From Climacium dendroides (taxonomy: Eukaryota > Streptophyta > Bryopsida > Hypnales > Climaciaceae): a DNA stretch of 64,000 nucleotides. Location of the stretch: positions 29,140,001-29,204,000 of the forward strand of contig OX467082.1 of NCBI GenBank assembly GCA_950106755.1, written 5' to 3'. Numbering within the stretch: position 1 is the stretch's first letter; each line of letters begins with the position of its first letter. A program made the translations under genes and the position numbers. The notes beneath the pieces are model-generated. The model made no database searches. It was not told the DNA's origin and saw only the letters and a list, made by a program, of their open reading frames with translations. Shown here in pieces: positions 48,444 to 59,615 of this stretch.

Positions 48444-48812
48444 ATGTAATCACTTTTAAATATTTTTAAAAACAATTAGATCCATGGTTTAAAAATTTCT
48501 CCTAAGTGGGTCAAAATAATGTAAAAGATTTTACCTACTTATGAAATTTTAATTAATCTAAATTCTTTCATTCTGAAAACTAGGCAGTAATATTTACATA
48601 AAGGTAGATACAAGTAGATTTTATCAAAGCCTATGTCGTAAAGTCAATCAAGTCTTAAAAAAATTCCCCACATAATGTTGGACCACTTATGTGAAGATGG
48701 AAAATGAATTAGCAAGAATATCTAAAATACTGAGCAATAGAAATACAACATTAATTTGAAGTAAGCAATAATTTTTTGTCTTGTATAATTTCATATAATA
48801 AAGTGTTTTTAG

Positions 48813-49927
48813 TTTAACCCTAAATGACCATTGTCTTTGTGGGGGACAAATTGGATTTTAGGCAGGTATTTATAGTCCCAATTTTTGTCATGATTTTTTG
48901 ATTTTTTTTTTAAAATAGAAAAATTGATTATCATTGTGAAAATATAATTTTTTTTCAATTGGTGCCTGAGACCAAATTATGCCCAAATAAGCTCAAAATG
49001 GGGGAGACTATGCAACAAAAAAAATTTGAAATTTGAAATTTAATTTTTTTTTTCATAGATTATATTTTTGTCTACATGGAAAGCTTTGGTTCATTTCATT
49101 TGAATAAATGATGTAAAAGTTATGAACAATCTTATTTTTAGACAATCTAAGCATCTTACTGAAAAAATAACTTGTAGAAGTCATTTCTAAATGCAATTTT
49201 TATAGTTTAAAAAACTTATCCACGTAGTTTAGTTTGCTTGCTAGAACAATCTCACCATTGAGATTAGTGCAATTTAATTCCATCTTAGAGATATTAATAA
49301 TTAAGATTTTTCTTTTATCTTGTACACCAAATGGTGCAATTAGGTTGCCTTACCCTGCCGAGTTACCCCATGACTCATGAGTGACTCACTACGTCCATGT
49401 GGAGGCAACTGCGTCTCTCTCAATAGATCTTTATATTAGGGTTTCGTTGGTTTAGCGCTCGTGTTCTATTGCTAATTAGTTTTTAGCAACTTCAAAAATG
49501 TTTATTGTATTAAATATTGATGAAAATCACCACAATAAAAGTAAATGTTTATATAGTGTGAAATGTCAAGCAATTAGTGTGGGGCAACCTAATTGCACCA
49601 TTTGGTGTAGGTACTTTTGATTAATAATTTTTTTAAGAATAAATTTTTTTTTTTGAATTTTTTTTCCTAGACTCTCAACTCAATTTCCCACCATAAAGAT
49701 ATAAACCTAAAACTTTGTAGTACAAAAATATAAGTTAAGAAGGTTGAGTGTCAAAAAATCTAGTCCCACTACATGCAAAAAAAAACTTTTTTTTCTTTAC
49801 TTTAAATGCAGATATCTTGTTTTTGCTAAATGTGCAAAAACAAAATTCAATATTTTTTACTCTTTGCAATAAAAATGACAATTTTGAGTGTTTGTTTGCG
49901 CCCAAAGGCCTTTGTTCTTTATGGGTC
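48813..49927 (-). mobile_element. Family A element interrupted by a second MITE
   Basis: The left border is TTAACCCTAAATGACCATTG at about 48813. The right border 'ggcctttgttctttatgggtcaa' is eroded. The flanking parts match the reverse complement of 25008-25938 and parallel 59616-60463. An unrelated 287-bp element interrupts it at 49323-49609. Confidence 0.65.
49323..49609. mobile_element. 287-bp MITE nested in a family A element
   Basis: The terminal inverted repeats begin TACACCAAATGGTGCAATTA and continue AGGTTGCC for about 28 bp with almost no mismatch. The first 14 bases are themselves palindromic (CACCAAATGGTG). Being nested, it is younger than its host element. Non-coding. Confidence 0.85.
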
Positions 49928-49929
49928 AA

Positions 49930-50925
49930 TCTTTTGCTTGAGCATCATTTTGTTACTACAAATATAATTATTTCTTTGTGTGCATAATATGGATTATTAA
50001 TTTGCTTAGAGTATTTGAGTAGCCTTTTATGATTCATTCCTTTGAAATTTATGAAGAATCTATAAGTGGTGAATTTCAAAGGAGTCCTACTACCTACACT
50101 ACATGGATGCAAATAAATGTACCTTTTTATTCTTTTTTATTTTCTAAATTTTCTAACCTTTATATGTCTTCTAAGTCACAAGATTTTCTTCATATCTTGA
50201 AAAAAAAAATTTGGATGCTTCAATAGTTTTGTTCTTCACAAACATGTATAACTTCAACTTTTGATATTCTCTTACAAAAAGTATAAGATTTCGTAGATTT
50301 CCAATACTAGAGGCAAATTTTACTCTCTTTTTTTGGTTTGAAAACCAAAATTGGTCTTCAAAATAATTCAATTACAATTGTTTAATTTCCAAAACTTACT
50401 TACTCTTCAACTATATCTTATCAATGTCAGAGTAGACCGTATGTTAGCAATTTGCCTCCAAGTGGCATTGTTGAAAGAACTAATTTACCCCACAACATTC
50501 AATATTCTACCTTTTCCTCTCTCAAATCCTCATCCATAGTATTCATTCACATCATGGAGGATTAAAGTAAGCTTTGATACCACAATAGTAGCAAAATACT
50601 TATAGTGTTCCCCATTTTTTTGGGTAATTCTGGGACCAAACAAAAGAAAATGTAAAAATAGTTTGCCAAAAATACAAAGAATCTAATCAAATGTCATTTA
50701 AAAATTGCTTTTGATGGCAACACAGAGGGATTGTTTCATTGACATTTATGGGAATGCACAATGGAAACGTCATTTTTATAGTGAAATTCATTGTCCATCA
50801 TGAATCCTCAAAGGATATGGGATAATTTGAAGATGAAGCTTGACCACTCAATGTTAAAATATAGGAATTGTGTTTGAAGTAAAATTTCAAACCTCATTAA
50901 GGCATAATAGAATAATTGTTTTTAG
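49930..50925. other. A+T-rich intergenic DNA, nothing recognised
   Basis: No gene or clear element was seen in this stretch. Confidence 0.45.
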
Positions 50926-51177
50926 AAAACTTGAAACTGAGAAAAGTTGGGAAATCAAGATAAGTTTCATTTCCACAAATCTATTTATAAATTTGAGCCT
51001 CCAATCAAGAGTTATGAATAAAATTTAGGGAGGATGTTTGAAAATGTCAAGAAAATGTACCTTTGAAACCTTCTCTGAAATTTGTCCATAACTTTTGATT
51101 GGAGGTATGAAATCTTAAAATGGTTTGAGGAGATGAAATTTTCTTGATTTTCCAACCTTTTTTAGCTTCAAGTTTAA
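50926..51177. mobile_element. 250-bp foldback element
   Basis: The left arm starts near CTTGAAACTGAGAAAAGTTG and the right arm ends in its diverged reverse complement. The inner parts 'cctccaatcaagagttatg' and 'ataacttttgattggagg' also pair. The arms are about 100 bp each. Confidence 0.75.
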
Positions 51178-51353
51178 GAAATAAGTGGTTGAACTTCTAT
51201 TGATTCTAATTTTTTTTAAAGAATAGTGTGAATTAAAAAGCTAGAGGAGGAAAGAACAATCACTCTAGTTCACACGGACATTGGGGCTTGGGAACTAGGT
51301 AATAAGAGAGGTGCCATATGGGCTCAAAATAACTATTAATGCAAAGGACATTA

Positions 51354-51405
51354 GCCATTTGTCTAATTTTTAGACTCATGAGTCTAAAAATTATTGGCAA
51401 ATGGC
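51354..51405. repeat. 52-bp near-perfect palindrome
   Basis: GCCATTTG and CAAATGGC bound a central 28-bp perfect palindrome, AATTTTTAGACTCA followed by its reverse complement. It could be the core of a foldback element or a DNA hairpin. Confidence 0.85.
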
Positions 51406-51409
51406 ACAT

Positions 51410-53370
51410 TGTCTATTTTATTCGCATTTACTATAAAAAAATGAGAATGTAAAATTTCCATTCCATCTCCGCATGCATTGTGTCACGCCAAGCCTGGTCA
51501 CAAATAAGGAAATTGAAATACACTCCCCATCGAAAATAGATGGGTTGCGTGCACACTAGATCCTCCACAAGATGGCCGAGCACAAGATGTCTTTGGCAAT
51601 GATGAAGTTCTTGTTGGAATGGGTGTATTTGTCCTTGAGAGTCCAAGGAGCCGAGGAACCCCCCGATGATGGTTTCATGCCAGGTAGCCAACTAAAGGCT
51701 ATTGAGAGCTCTCCTGATGTGCCTAAATACTAATTCTAATTTACATATCCTATATAAGTTGTTTACCTCCTACCACCCCATGTGTATATAAAGAGCTTGT
51801 CTTCTCAATCTAAAACACAACAAAATTCATTATTGACACAACATGTGATAGTTGTTTAATCTACTATTTTCAATGAATTTATTGCTTAATTTTTATAAGG
51901 TTTGTTTTGAAAGCACTAAAACTAATTTTAATACTTTAATTAAATATTTGATAGAGTAGTGCTGAAATTTTTGTTTGGGTACAACATAGAAAAGTCTTTT
52001 GGTGAATGCCACATGTCCTTGTAACTATTGATGGATGTAAAATATTCCACACCATATCATCCAGCAATGAAATGATATGAATATTTTCACATCATTTTGA
52101 TGGGGGAAGGCAATCTAGCTGAGTGCTACTAAACATTATAACCAAGAGACTCTTCATTGACAATGGCCCTTCTTAAGACCACATTTATTCTAATTCTTTT
52201 AGACCCTAGTATTCATATAACAATAATAATATTGTCCGAACGTCCATCTTGCTCTAAATTTTCACCAAAATGTTGACTATAAAGGTTGCTTGTACAAAAT
52301 TTCAACCCCTTTTAGGCTTAATGCCATCTTCAAACACTACATTAGAATAAAATTATAGTAGCATCAATTCCCCTATATGTAAAGGCCTTGAGGCCAATAA
52401 GGTGGGCCAATTCAATCAAACCTAAAAATTTTTAGCCCTCTCTCTCTTTCAAGGTTGCTTTACACCTAAAGGCCATGCAAATTCTCCTAAAGGCCAATTG
52501 TACAAAATTCAACAAATCTGATTTGTTGAATAAAATGATATTTTATTATTAATAATAATTAAGATCTAGCATTGGCCTCCTATTCTTGGTGCACCCAATT
52601 CATCAAGATTAGGCCATGTTAAATCAAGTATTTTTTAATAAAAAATTCATTCCACCAATTCATTCTACTTCTATGTATGAAGCCATTTGAACCAATTTAG
52701 CCTTCTGTCCAATCACTATTTTTTGTTATTTTTCCATCAAGTTTGGAATTAGTAGAAATCAAGGAAGTATAGATTATAATCCATCAAACCTATTTCCAAG
52801 AAGCGCAAAACTAAAAATTAGTCTTGGCAACTTCATTAGGTTTTAATGTATTCTTCGTCACATAATAGTGAAGGCCCTAGTCAACATTATATTCCCCTCA
52901 TTTATGAAAATAGGTTACTCTATCTTATGCAAATGGGGCCCTAGTTGGAAATAGGTTATATATTTAAGAGCATGCCCACAACAGCTCAAGAATTGGTACA
53001 AATCCGGGGTTGGGTTGGGCTCATCTGCTTGTGCGTGCCCCACGGCAAGCACAACTAGGGCCAAAAAATGGCCAGCCACGGCCCGGATTAGCAAGTAGAC
53101 CTAGATGACTGAATGGTACATCAAGCCCATAGCTTGGTATGCCTCAAACACATTCTTCGATGTATGAAGCATACAATTTGAGGCAAATTTTCAAATACCC
53201 CCCCCCCCTCCATGATACTCAAACAAAGTCAAATACATTTAAAATTTTATTTATGTTGAAACATATGAAATGTTGAAAAACATTTGCATCTATAATAAAG
53301 TTTCCTTTACTACAGTCAAATAGTGAATGAATGATGGATTTTCATCTTGCTTTGAGTATTGAAAGGGAGA
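51410..53370. other. Intergenic DNA, mostly unassigned
   Basis: A G+C-richer patch at 51460-51690 has an 86-codon minus-strand open frame with no domain I recognise. About 51740-51810 shares 'tacctcctaccaccccatgtg' and 'tataaagagct' with the hairpin at 53376. At 52970 'agagcatgcccacaacag' resembles a Harbinger-type end, but no partner end was found. Confidence 0.4.
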
Positions 53371-53375
53371 AGAAG

Positions 53376-53446
53376 AACTCCTTATATCCACATGGGTTGT
53401 TCTACCTCCTACCACTCCACGTGGATATAAGGAGCTCTTCTTCCCT
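53376..53446. repeat. 71-bp hairpin with a stem of about 28 bp
   Basis: CTCCTTATATCCACATGG and CCACGTGGATATAAGGAG pair almost perfectly, extended by GAAGAA and TTCTTC, with a loop of about 20 nt. Related but unpaired or diverged sequence lies at 34436-34494 and 51748-51809. Confidence 0.8.
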
Positions 53447-53639
53447 CTTCATAATTCAAAACAAGTTGTACATGGTTTTCAATCTATGCAAACTACTTAG
53501 AGTTTTGAAAGTTAAAAATATTTATTATTTACTTGACATTTAAAGTAATCAATAAGCAATTAAACTTTCAAAACTTGGTATTCCTTTGTAGCAAATTCAA
53601 CATGTAGATGTTTAAACAATTTAATGATGTAGTGGACTA

Positions 53640-54736
53640 GATTTTTGGAACGCAGTGCTTGTCCCTCATGGCGAGTTCTAGCCTTTAGAAGGTTGAAAAT
53701 AGCCCCCCCTACAGGTTGATTACTACATAACATTGTTAACCTTCGCTAGGGGGGGCCCTTTTGCTCCCTTGAAATCAGGAGCCCTCCAGCATCAAGAATT
53801 ATTGAGGATAAATGAATTACAACTTCTACAAAAAAAAAAGCACTCGCTCCACGAAATGATGACCTCCCTAAAATGCATGTTGACTTTGGGAGTTCCCAGG
53901 GGTGACGACCGGGACCAACTCACCAAACCCATCTCTCTAGGCCAGCACTCAACAAACTTATATTCGCTAGAAGCCAATTAGAAAGTTCAGATTACAACTC
54001 AATCCCCCCCTCCCCCCTCCGACATCTTAGGGGAGAATTATACCTCCAACTAGGGGTAGGATATTAAGTGGCTTAATAATATTATGTATGGTTGACAATT
54101 GGTGCTTCTACCTCATTGACACAATCCCCAATGGGATGATTTCCACGATCACCAACTTATCCAATATGAAGCAACTTTCAACTATACCTAACCTTCCTCC
54201 TTTTTTTTCTTTTTTTTTCCCCTGTTTTTTTTTTTTTTCTTCTGAAACTCCAAATTACACTAGATATTTCAGTCTGAAAAACCTCCAGCCAACAAAAACA
54301 TCTTTTTTTTTTTAATTGTTTAGTTTAGTTTGTTTTTTTTTCTGTTCACAAATCTCCAACAATTGAGGGAGGTTCGGTGACTGGTCTTTTTGCCCAATAA
54401 GACTGATCAGCAGACGCCGCTTGCCATGCATTGGGCAGACTGCCAGCTCCTACTCAAAGCCACTGGCTGACTGTGATATCACCATGACTGCATGTGTCGC
54501 AACGGCAATGATCTCACCCCCTATTTTGGCAATGTAGGTTGCTCTCTTTCCTTGAACGAGGAGGAAGAGATGAACAGTGATTAATTATGGCACAATTCTA
54601 CAGACAGTTTTGGTGGTCAGCGGGGGCAATATGTCGTCACTTCTGACATAAAAGAAACGAATACCCTCTTGCCCCCTCCAGCCAAATATAATGCAATGGC
54701 ATGCTGCCAGGAACACAAGTTCTGCAGTTGAACGCT
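53640..54736. other. Intergenic DNA with C-rich patches, no gene recognised
   Basis: C or G runs occur at 53703-53709, 53745-53755 and 54004-54018, and long T runs at 54190-54340. The 82-codon plus-strand frame at 53733-53981 has no recognised domain. Confidence 0.4.
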
Positions 54737-54885
54737 GAGGATGTTTTCTGGGCCAATGAGTGACAAAGAATCTCTCCGTGCAGGATAGAAGTGCAACTAT
54801 TCATCCTCCCAATTTTGTGGGAAAAGGAAACGTCTTCTATAGTAGCTTGTCCCTTCCAGTGAGTGCTTTTTCAATTTTTTTAGAC
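54737..54885 (-). mobile_element. Truncated family S MITE
   Basis: 'gagtgacaaagaatctctc', 'gcaactattcatcct' and 'cgtcttctatagtag' match the other family S copies in reverse orientation. It is cut at the left border of the family A element that follows. Confidence 0.65.
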
Positions 54886-55814
54886 CCCTAAAGTCTCAAG
54901 GCCTTTTTTTCCAATCAAAACCTACTCAAAGCTGCCATTTTTATTGCAAAGAGGAAAAAGGTTTAAAATTTGTTTTGTTTTGCATATCTAACCGTAGGAT
55001 CTTGTACTATGCTAGTATAAAAATGCGTGGGAAAAATCTCAGAAACTTTGACTATGTAGATTGCAAGATATTTGCATATAAAGTGAAGAAAACAAGTTTA
55101 TTTAATACCTTGATCAGATAGATCTTTTGGGTTTGAATCTTCTTAATTCAAAATTATTGCACAATTGATTTTGATTTTATATTTTATATTGTTGAAGAAT
55201 TGAGTTGAAAATCTAGGAAAAAAAATTCAACAAAAAAATACTTAATTTTCACTCATTAAAAGATTGTTAAGTAGATGTAGGTTCAAGATTGAAGGGATAA
55301 CTAAGCCATTAATAGCTCTAAGATGGAGTTGAAACTCAATCATCCCAACGGTGGGATTGATCTAGCAAACAAATTTAACCCTACCTACCAATACCTTTTG
55401 AAAAATTATAAAAATTGCATTAAAAAATGGATTCTATAAGTTATTATTTCACAAAGATGCTTAGATTGCCCCCAAAATGAGATTGTCCATAACTTTCTCA
55501 TCACTAGTCCAAATGGAACAAATCAAAGCTTCAAATGTAGACAAAAATATAATATTTGAATTTTTTTTTTTAATTTTAAAAATCAACTTTTTGTGATTTT
55601 TTTGGGGTTGCCCCTCAAGTTGCTTTTTGGACTCATGGTGGCATAACTTTTGTTTCCAAGCATTGATTGAAATAAAAATTATATTTCTAGAAAGCTAATC
55701 TGATTTCCCATCTTCAAAAAAAGTTTCAAAAAATTATGTCAAAAATTGAGATCACATGAGCCTACCCGAAATCCCAAAAGTCCCTCGTAGGAACTTTGGG
55801 ACTTTAGGGGTTAA
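54886..55814 (+). mobile_element. Long TTAA-bounded element (family A), copy 3
   Basis: The left end 'gacccctaaagtctcaagg' has lost its TTAA. The right end 'gggactttagggg' is followed by TTAA at 55811-55814. The body matches 43911-44755 and 25008-25938. Non-coding, about 929 bp. Confidence 0.75.
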
Positions 55815-56768
55815 CCCCTCATTGCCAAAGGGGACAAAAAGTGTCCTCACATTGTAACAGTCTAGTTTGAAATGCTCTAACTTTTGCATCTGATGTCCAA
55901 ACTTAATAAAACTTGCTGTAAAAGTTGTGCATACTAGTCTAGTTTGTGTGGTAAAATTTTCAAATCAATCCAAGACGAATTGAGTTTGTGAAAGCCATTC
56001 AAAGAATCACAGGTTCAATTTGACTTCAAAACACTACATTCTCATGGCTACAACTTTGGGGGCTTGTATCTTTTTCATCAAATCTGTTGCGTTTTGTTTC
56101 CCTTAAGGTCTAGTTATTGTGGTAAAAATTTCATGACGATCCAAGCTATTTTAAATGTTTGAGAGCAATTCGAAGTTCAAAATCCAGACATTTTTGCATT
56201 ATAGTGAACTTTGGCGGCTTATAACTTCTTCATACATGATCCTTTTTCAATAATTTTTATTTTAAAAGTTTTGCATACTAGTCTAGTTTGTGTGGTTAAA
56301 ATTTCATATTGATCCAAGAAGTTATGAGTGACTGAGAAGCATTTTAGTAGAAGGAGGTTCAGCTATAGATGTGATTCTTTTTACTTTTTTCACTGTTTTT
56401 TAACATTTCAAATCCATTTTGCAAACACAATGAGTCATTTGAATGATATTTTTTTCACCAAAGTGTTTATATTTTGGTTTTGGATCACTTGGTAGTTTGA
56501 AGTTTTTTCGTTTGAGTAGGTTGAAATCAAATTTCACCTCCAAATGTGTTTTTAAGAAAATTTCAGCACCTTTTTTCAACACTAAAACATTATAATCTTT
56601 CAATCTCTACGGTCAAATGATCCCAAATTTGTTCTACACCATCTACAACATGCACACTACAATATTGTATGGTTGAAATCTTCATATCTTACTCTAATTT
56701 TGACTTTTCATACTTGCAAAGGCAAGATGCTTTTAAGCCTGATTGGACCTCTGGCGATGAGGGGTTAA
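55811..56768 (+). mobile_element. Long TTAA-bounded element (family D), 958 bp
   Basis: The left end is TTAACCCCTCATTGCCAAAG and the right end 'ggcgatgagggg' then TTAA, giving a terminal repeat of about 15 bp. The left TTAA is shared with the preceding element. Inside, 'gcatactagtctagtttgtgtgg' occurs twice (about 55928 and 56273), so the element is built of repeated modules. Non-coding. Confidence 0.8.
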
Positions 56769-57270
56769 ATCACACAAACTAGACTAATATGCGCAACTTT
56801 AGCAACAAGTATTATTGGATTTGGACATTGTATGAAGAAGTTATAGGCCGCTGAAGTTCGTTGGAATCCACCAATGTCTGGATTTTGAACTTTGAATTGC
56901 TTCGAATCATTCAGAACAACTCAGATTGACATGAAAACTTTGCCACAATAATTAGACTTCAATGGAAACAAAATCCAACAAATTTTATTGAAAACAAACA
57001 TTAGATTACACATATACAAGCCCCCAAAGTTGTAGCCATCAAATGCAGTTTGGTGAGCTCAAATTGAACTTGTGAATTTTGATTGGCTCCCAAAACTATT
57101 ATACATCTTCTATTGATCTGAAAATTTTATCACACAAACTAGACTAGTATGCACAACTTCTACAACAAGTTTCATTGAATTTGGACATTGGGCACAAAAG
57201 TTACAGCCCTTGGAATTTGACTTTTAGGCTGTGAGGACATTTTTCGTCCCCTATGACATTTAGGGGTTAA
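56769..57270 (-). mobile_element. Inverted half-copy of family D
   Basis: The segment is the reverse complement of roughly 55811-56330 and ends 'gtcccctatgacatttagggg' with TTAA at 57267-57270. Together with the full copy it forms an inverted duplication with arms of about 500 bp. Confidence 0.75.
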
Positions 57271-57339
57271 GCCAACAATTCACACCATACCCAAATAGAT
57301 GATTACCGTGGTGACCAACTCGACGTTCAAGGGTTAACA

Positions 57340-57675
57340 AGGTGATAGGCTCTAAAATACCATAAGCTCTAAAACCACCTACATCCTCACATGTACACTA
57401 TGTGCACATGTTGCTTTTTCATAGCCTTCAACAATGTACAAACAATGTACATTTTAAGGAGGTGGGTGAGTTTAGAGCCCTATGCCATTTTCACTTCAAA
57501 ATTTAATAACTAATTCTACAAAGGTCCAAAAAATATGAAACGACTATGATTAAATGCCAATTCCACTTGTCTTTCAAGGGAAATTTACTAAAAATTATTT
57601 CAAGAAGCTTCGCCTCCCCAAAATTTAGTTTCAACTCTTAGGTGGGCAATTTTTGAACTTGTTACCTTACAAGAC
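57340..57675 (-). mobile_element. AAGGTAGGAGGTT-family MITE, reverse copy
   Basis: Reverse complement of 58010-58334 in order: 'acatgtaca', 'cataactaatt' or 'ataactaattct', 'aaatgccaattccactt', 'aagaagcttcgcctcccc'. The ends are eroded. Confidence 0.65.
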
Positions 57676-58009
57676 TTTCAATATTGCAACCAATGCTTTG
57701 TGGATTTTACAATCAGCCCTTGGTTAGAAAACAGGAAGGTCTATATGACCAATATTGATTGAATAGAATCTTTAGTTACAAAATTCACAATAATTATGTT
57801 TTGAAAAATAAAAATTGGAAAATTATAGAAAACTTTTGAACTCTATTTCTACACACTAGAAAATATTCCGATTGAAAAAACCTGCTGTGTAGATATGCGT
57901 ATCTACTTAATAAGTGGTTAAAATGGATTACCTCTGTTATTATGGTAATGTTGTCAAGCTGTCATAACTTTGATGTCATTGCATGGCTGAATTTTCTCCT
58001 ATTTAGAGG

Positions 58010-58334
58010 TAAGGTAGGAGGTTCATAAATTTCTCACCTATGAGCTAGATCTAAATTTTGGGGAGGTGAAGCTTCTTGAAATATTTTATAGTAAATTTTC
58101 CTTGAAAGATAGAATTGGCATTTAACCCAACTCATTTCATATTTATTGGAGCTTTGTGCAATTAGTTATGAAATTTTGAAGTTCAAATGGCACAGGGCTC
58201 TAAAATCACCCACCTCTAAATATACACTATTAGTACTTTTTTGAAGGCTAAAAAAAAGAAACATGTACAAGTAATGTACATTTGAGGAGGCATGTAATTT
58301 TAAAGTCTGTGGGCTTTTAGAACCTCCTACCTTA
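58010..58334 (+). mobile_element. AAGGTAGGAGGTT-family MITE, best-preserved copy
   Basis: Perfect terminal repeats TAAGGTAGGAGGTTC and GAACCTCCTACCTTA bound about 325 bp. The body is shared with 7490-7806 and 36163-36836. Non-coding; no clear target duplication. Confidence 0.8.
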
Positions 58335-58515
58335 GAATGCCCCATTATAGTCCAAATTTCCATTCTAGACATTTGAGAAAAGTCCCATTCTATATGGTTC
58401 GTTTTGGAAAATGGAAATTACAATATACAAATGAAGGAATAAATTGCTTACTTCCGGGAGCTCATTGCACAAACAAAGCCATATTTGTTAAAATGAGACA
58501 ATCTGTAGTCTAATA

Positions 58516-59086
58516 CTCCCTTTGTCTCAAAAAGAAACCCGTGTTTCAGATTTTCTCTAGGATTAAGAAATCATAGCAATAAATTGCAATTGAAAGGTGC
58601 CAAAGATTAGTCTTGAACTATTCCAAATCCAAATACATACTTTTTACGTTTAAAACTGCCTTAAAAAGAAGAAAAATAAAGTCAAAAGTGTGACTTTTTG
58701 GTGTTGTTTCATAGAAAGTGGTCAATTTGAAGCTTTTTTAGTGCAAATGTAGATGAAGGACAATCAAACCTAGTTACACAAGTTCTTCCATCTATTGAAA
58801 AAACAAATCTTAGTGCTCACAACATTGTTGTTTTTGACACAATTAGTAAATAGAAACCAAATCTAACTCACAAAGAGCATGAGTAGGGTACAATAAAGGG
58901 GCAAGTACATGTTTATTTTTGAGATTCTATTGATGTTTAAGCAGTAGGGTGAAAGAGAGGCAAATGAGTTTTTTTTTAAAATTCTATCAATGGTTAAACA
59001 ATAGGGGGGGAGAGAGAGGCAAACACAGGGTTTTTTTTAGACAAATGTGAAGTCAATACACGGGTTTCTTTTTGAGACAGAGGGAG
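58516..59086. mobile_element. Stowaway-like (Tc1/mariner) MITE, 571 bp
   Basis: The ends CTCCCTTTGTCTCAAAAAGA and its reverse complement (…TCTTTTTGAGACAGAGGGAG) are the canonical Stowaway termini, with about 29 bp of near-identity, flanked by TA at 58514-58515 and 59087-59088. It is long for Stowaway. Inside, a segment with 'ttctat.gatg.tta.aca.tagg' and 'agagaggcaaa' is present twice (about 58920-58965 and 58980-59025). Confidence 0.88.
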
Positions 59087-59471
59087 TATATTGAAATTTT
59101 TGGTAAGTTGAGACTTCAATATGTTAATACATTTTTAAACCTTTGATTTTATAAAGGTTGAGATATTCATAGAGGTTTTATTTGTTAAAAATAAGGGTCT
59201 TGAATAATAGGGTTGAAGTCTCAAAATGTCTATTTTGTCTCAATTTAATGAATATGTCCATGAACTTAATGTGTGAGGATAACATGTATTTGGAATGAGC
59301 AGAATCGATGAGTTAATTATAAATTGTCATCAATTCACTTTGAAGTAACTTCAAATCAATACAAATCATTTCATTCTGGCAATAGAAGAATGCAATTGGT
59401 ATTGAGGTCATAGTAGATTGGATATGTATTATGGCATGAATACCATAAACAATTCATGGACCTTGAATTGT

Positions 59472-59610
59472 TAGAATGTACATGCTTTGGTCATTTCAAG
59501 ACATAAATGTAGCTCTAAAGTACATGCTTTATTTTTTGAATTTGGAAGAATGTGACATGCACTTTAGAGCTACACTTACACCTTGAAATGACTAGAGTAT
59601 GTACATTCCA
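59472..59610. mobile_element. 139-bp foldback element
   Basis: Arms AGAATGTACATGCTTTGGTC and the diverged reverse complement pair over about 53 bp, including 'tcatttcaag' and 'tgtagctctaaagt'. It lies a few bases from the TTAA border of the next element. Confidence 0.8.
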
Positions 59611-59615
59611 ACCAT

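Noticed and set aside
51431..51691. 86-codon minus-strand frame as a retrotransposon gag fragment
   Set aside because: A loose resemblance to copia-type gag was considered, but no diagnostic motif (such as a CCHC knuckle) is present and no LTR was found.
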